A DNA stretch of 18,041 nt from Gammaproteobacteria bacterium. Its GTDB lineage: Bacteria > Pseudomonadota > Gammaproteobacteria > Xanthomonadales > Marinicellaceae. A program made the position numbers and the translations under genes. The stretch is from contig JAUHXW010000014.1 in assembly GCA_030426705.1 (NCBI GenBank), positions 1 through 18,041 of the forward strand, in the 5' to 3' direction. The notes beneath the pieces were generated by a model that did not search any database, was not told where the DNA came from, and saw only the letters and a list, made by a program, of their open reading frames with translations. This document shows positions 15,581-18,041 of the stretch, piece by piece; the stretch's first letter is position 1, and the number at the start of each line of letters is the position of its first letter.

Positions 15581-15758
15581 AATGAAATCATAGCGGTTTG
15601 TCAAAGACAAGACGACTGTATGGATACAAGAGTTAGGGTCGAGACTGGATCAGAGACTGAAGCCTTGCCAGAATGACGCAGCTCGTGGCCGCTTCCGCTC
15701 CTGCTCGCGCGACAGACCTGCATTCATGCGACTGTTACCTGTTAAAAAAACAAACATT

Positions 15759-15789
15759 ATGACATAAGCCCGATGCTTTCGCATACAAT
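15759..15789 (+). promoter_or_regulatory. Possible rarD promoter giving a leaderless or near-leaderless transcript
   Basis: ATGACA (15759-15764, 5/6 to the -35) and TACAAT (15784-15789, 5/6 to the -10) are 19 bp apart. A start 6-7 nt past the -10 falls at or next to the rarD ATG at 15796. No Shine-Dalgarno sequence lies before that ATG, which fits a leaderless message. The 19-bp spacer is longer than ideal. Confidence 0.42.
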
Positions 15790-15795
15790 GCGCTG

Positions 15796-16686
15796 ATGTC
15801 TGCTACAGAACACAACAAAGGTTTGGCGGCGGGGTTGTTTTGCTTTGTCTTTTGGGGTTTTGCGCCCATTTATTTCAAACTGATACAACACGTTCCAGCC
15901 CTGACCATCATTGCACACCGCATCATTTGGGCTGCGGTGTTTTTGTTGTTGTTTTTGGCCATTCGTGAACGCCGTCATTTATTTTCTTCACTCAGAGTAA
16001 CTGCAAAACAGCTTGGCATATTGCTGATCAACGGCGCTATGATCATCAGCAACTGGCTGATATTTGTTTGGGCCGTTAATAATGGTCAAATTTTGGCTAC
16101 TTCCTTGGGTTATTTCATCAACCCTTTGGTCAATATCTTTCTTGGCATGATATTTTTGCAGGAAAAATTGAACAAGGCACAAACCATTGCCTTATCAATA
16201 GCTGCCAGCGCCACCATTTTTCTGGGCGTTTATATTGGCGAGCCGCCATGGATTGCACTGGCCCTGGCGATTTCTTTTGGATTGTATGGTCTGGTCAGAA
16301 AGCAATTAGATGTGCGCCCGTTGATTGGTTTGTTTTGGGAAACCTGCCTTTTGATATCCCCGGCCATCATTTATTTATGGATAACGAGCCCAAGTGACCC
16401 CAATATTTATAACAATCAAACCATGGTGCTGTTGATCTTTGCCGGATTGGTTACTGTACTGCCACTGATAGGTTTTAATTATGCCGCCAAAAGATTGACC
16501 CTGACTTTAGTGGGTTTTTTACAATACATCGCCCCTACCATCAGCTTTTTGATTGCCGTTTTGTTTTATGGCGAAGCCTTTACATTGGGTCATCAGGTCG
16601 CTTTTGCTGGCATTTGGGTGGCGCTGCTAATCATAAGCTGGCAACCTTTGACCAAAATGCTCAAACAAAAAAAACCAAAGAGTTAA
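15796..16686 (+). CDS. rarD: RarD-type EamA family permease
   Basis: This 296-residue inner-membrane protein has about ten hydrophobic segments in two EamA halves, as expected of the drug/metabolite transporter superfamily. The opening KGLAAGLFCFVFWGFAPIYF and the segments ISNWLIFVWAVNNGQILATS and LGYFINPLVNIFLG are characteristic of RarD. So is the second-half stretch YAAKRLTLTLVGFLQYIAPT. The length matches the family. RarD proteins are named from a chloramphenicol-sensitivity locus, but their true substrate is unsettled. The stop codon is immediately followed by the opposite-strand stop of the DUF2237 gene. There is no sign of an operon partner. Confidence 0.92.
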   Translation: MSATEHNKGLAAGLFCFVFWGFAPIYFKLIQHVPALTIIAHRIIWAAVFLLLFLAIRERRHLFSSLRVTAKQLGILLINGAMIISNWLIFVWAVNNGQILATSLGYFINPLVNIFLGMIFLQEKLNKAQTIALSIAASATIFLGVYIGEPPWIALALAISFGLYGLVRKQLDVRPLIGLFWETCLLISPAIIYLWITSPSDPNIYNNQTMVLLIFAGLVTVLPLIGFNYAAKRLTLTLVGFLQYIAPTISFLIAVLFYGEAFTLGHQVAFAGIWVALLIISWQPLTKMLKQKKPKS

Positions 16687-17064
16687 TCATTGCAAGTCAA
16701 CCGCATACTTTTTCAACAAATTCAGTTCAATCACTTCCAATGTCCGCAGATGGGTACTCCTGATATAAACTTTTGGAGCAGCACCAGCTTCATAAGCCTG
16801 CAACCACCTTTGAGCACATAAACACCAACGATCACCGGGGTTTAAGCCTGGAAAATTAAATTCAGGTCTTGGTGTCGATAAATCATTACCCATTTGTTGT
16901 GAAAAATTCAAAAAATCAGCAGTTAATTTGACGCAGACAGTGTGCATGCCTAAATCTTCATCAGCCGTGTTACAACAACCATCACGAAAAAAACCTGTTA
17001 CCGGGTCTTCACTACATGGCTCTAAGGTTTCACCATAAACATTCAGGCTTTCATGTTGTATCAT
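16687..17064 (-). CDS. DUF2237 family protein
   Basis: The product has 125 residues from the ATG at 17064. The frame stays open up to a GTG at 17133, but the promoter at 17090-17119 lies inside that extension and the family homology begins at NVYGETLEPCS, so the shorter form is favoured. Family marks are LEPCSEDPVTGFFRDGCCNT (14-33), GMHTVC (39-44), GNDLSTPRPEFNFPGLNPGD (59-78) and RWCLCAQRW (79-87). Cys17, 30, 31, 44, 81 and 83 are the conserved cysteines, which suggests metal or redox chemistry. No function is established for the family that I know of. It converges on rarD with no intergenic base. Confidence 0.88.
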   Translation of the reverse strand: MIQHESLNVYGETLEPCSEDPVTGFFRDGCCNTADEDLGMHTVCVKLTADFLNFSQQMGNDLSTPRPEFNFPGLNPGDRWCLCAQRWLQAYEAGAAPKVYIRSTHLRTLEVIELNLLKKYAVDLQ

Positions 17065-17089
17065 TATAATCTCAATTGGTTTTGACGTT

Positions 17090-17119
17090 ATTTTACTTTC
17101 AATTAAGATACGATGACAA
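17090..17119 (-). promoter_or_regulatory. Sigma-70 promoter of the DUF2237 gene
   Basis: On the minus strand TTGTCA (17114-17119, 5/6) is followed after 18 bp by TAAAAT (17090-17095, 5/6). Transcription would begin near 17083, leaving a leader of about 19 nt with a weak GAGA ribosome binding site. Confidence 0.57.
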
Positions 17120-17134
17120 ATTGATAGAAACACA

Positions 17135-17171
17135 GGAGAGCTGCTGAGCAGCTCGACCCGCCAAGCCGGTT
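17135..17171. repeat. Dispersed intergenic repeat, copy 2, with intact hairpin
   Basis: This copy contains GAGCTGCT (17138-17145), one central G and AGCAGCTC (17147-17154), a perfect 8-bp inverted repeat. It is followed by GACCCGCCAAGCCGGTT. It matches 15405-15440 at 33 of 36 aligned positions plus one inserted C. There is no U tract, so it is not a standard terminator. Confidence 0.85.
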
Positions 17172-17235
17172 GGTGAGCGTACGCGAATCAGAGGCGAAGA
17201 GCGCGAGATTACAAGTCATGTCCGCCGCGGTCGCT

Positions 17236-17262
17236 TTCATTTTAGTCGGGAACAAAAATGAA
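17236..17262. repeat. Inverted repeat in the gap before the hydrolase gene
   Basis: TTCATTTT (17236-17243) and AAAATGAA (17255-17262) form a perfect 8-bp stem with an 11-nt loop. A separate perfect palindrome, TTCAATTGAA, lies at 17295-17304, 28 bp before the hydrolase start. These may belong to the same composite repeat as copy 2 or may be operators; nothing decides between them here. Confidence 0.5.
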
Positions 17263-17332
17263 TGAAGCCCCAAGGACATACCTTTTAAATTCAGTTCAAT
17301 TGAATGAATGAACTTAATCCCGAGGCAAAGCC

Positions 17333-18041
17333 ATGAAAAAACAAGCCATTATATTCCCAGGCAGCCAGTCTGAATTATCAGGATTACTTGAGCAGAAAGA
17401 TCACGACTGCAAAGCTTTGGTGTTGTTTGCGCATTGTTTTACATGTGGCAAAGACTTCATTGCTGCCAGTTATATCAGCAAAGCCTTGGTTGATTGTGGC
17501 TTTGCGGTATTCCGCTTTGACTTTACTGGATTGGGCAATTCAGATGGCGATTTTGCCAACACCAATTTTTCTTCTAATGTCGAGGATTTAGTGGCCGCCG
17601 CAAATTATTTGTCAGAAAATCACCAGGCACCCAGTATTCTCATAGGACATTCGCTGGGTGGCGCAGCTGTGCTCAAAGCCGCTGCTGATATTCCATCCGC
17701 CAAAGCGGTGGTGACCATCGCTGCGCCAGCAGATGCCGCCCATGTGAAAAAATTACTGCAATGCGATTTAGACTTGATCGAAGAACAGGGTGAAGCTGAA
17801 ATTGAATTGGCAGGCAGGCCTTTTAAAATTAAAAAACAATTCATTGATGACCTCGATTCGCACAACATTGAACACATCAGTCATTTGAAAAAAGCTTTGC
17901 TGGTGATGCATTCTCCGATTGACGACACGGTTTCTATAGATGAAGCAGAGAAAATTTATGTGGCAGCCAAACACCCCAAGAGCTTTGTCAGTTTGGATGA
18001 TGCCAATCATTTGCTAACCAATAAAACAGATGCGACTTATG
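17333..18041 (+). CDS. Alpha/beta hydrolase, probable N-terminal part of a hydrolase-OsmC fusion (truncated by window edge)
   Basis: The frame is open from the ATG at 17333 to the window end: 236 codons, no stop. GAGG lies 7 nt before the start. FAHCFTCGKD (32-41) is the oxyanion region in the form typical of hydrolases fused to OsmC. RFDFTGLGNSDGDFANTNFS (61-80) follows. IGHSLGG (104-110) carries the nucleophile Ser107; SPIDD holds the probable acid and DDANH, near the edge, the probable His. In the family I recall, these roughly 250 residues precede an OsmC/Ohr-like peroxidase domain, giving a protein of about 400 residues. The fusion is inferred, since the second half is outside the window. 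The substrate is unknown; OsmC proteins reduce organic hydroperoxides. Confidence 0.88.
   Translation, partial: MKKQAIIFPGSQSELSGLLEQKDHDCKALVLFAHCFTCGKDFIAASYISKALVDCGFAVFRFDFTGLGNSDGDFANTNFSSNVEDLVAAANYLSENHQAPSILIGHSLGGAAVLKAAADIPSAKAVVTIAAPADAAHVKKLLQCDLDLIEEQGEAEIELAGRPFKIKKQFIDDLDSHNIEHISHLKKALLVMHSPIDDTVSIDEAEKIYVAAKHPKSFVSLDDANHLLTNKTDATY

Larger units (their letters stand above)
15396..15795. other. 400-bp noncoding gap built largely of repeats
   Basis: Between the TPR-sulfotransferase and rarD no convincing gene is present. The first half holds a dispersed repeat (15405-15440) and motifs recurring at 66 bp (15449-15580). A small hairpin lies inside, TTTTGC, GAA, GCAAAA at 15537-15551. 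From about 15610 to 15740 the DNA is more G/C-rich than the genes around it, and I see no defined structure. The rarD promoter candidate closes the gap. Confidence 0.7.

Noticed and set aside
15401..15610. 69-codon minus-strand frame over the repeats
   Set aside because: It is made of the dispersed repeat and the 66-bp module, so the open frame follows repeat composition rather than coding constraint.
17065..17133. GTG at 17133 as the DUF2237 start
   Set aside because: The extension has no family similarity and contains a well-spaced promoter for the shorter gene.

Overview
The window looks like a chromosomal segment of a moderately AT-rich, free-living gammaproteobacterium. A type IV pilin, a yicC-gmk operon, a RarD-type permease, a DUF2237 protein, a TonB-dependent receptor and a large secreted Asp-box protein together resemble Marinicella or a near relative. 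That placement is inference from protein style and gene content; no rRNA or other marker is present. No tRNA, rRNA, transposase, phage gene or CRISPR array was seen.

Layout. At 1-833 (minus) a pilA-type major pilin is followed, past a strong terminator, by the N-terminal third or less of a polytopic GT-C-like membrane protein cut by the window edge. At 1105-1974 (plus) is a small Sulfotransfer_2-type protein with a terminator built over its stop codon. At 2006-5242 (minus) is a 1078-residue secreted protein with about ten Asp-box (sortilin/VPS10-like) repeats. At 5405-6897 (plus) are yicC and gmk, overlapping by 4 nt, with a 7-bp inverted repeat placed in their probable promoter.

From 13353 down to 6928 four genes run in series on the minus strand: a cytosolic-type sulfotransferase with a TTG start, a TonB-dependent receptor, a TPR-sulfotransferase fusion and a class I methyltransferase. 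The last two almost abut and are probably cotranscribed; the receptor is bounded by its own terminator. Immediately beyond, on the plus strand, lies a second TPR-sulfotransferase (13818-15395). With the gene at 1105 this makes four PAPS-dependent sulfotransferase-family genes, in three architectures, within 15 kb. The receptor-sulfotransferase-methyltransferase block is the best candidate here for an undescribed system, perhaps one that modifies a surface or exported molecule. That role is a hypothesis.

The right end holds rarD (15796-16686, plus), a DUF2237 gene (16687-17064, minus) meeting it tail to tail with no spacer, and the N-terminal alpha/beta-hydrolase part of a probable hydrolase-OsmC fusion (17333 to the window end). 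The intergenic spaces hold noncoding repeats: a 37-bp imperfect inverted repeat at 13561-13661, a roughly 36-bp dispersed repeat at 15405 and again at 17135, and motifs recurring every 66 bp at 15449-15580.
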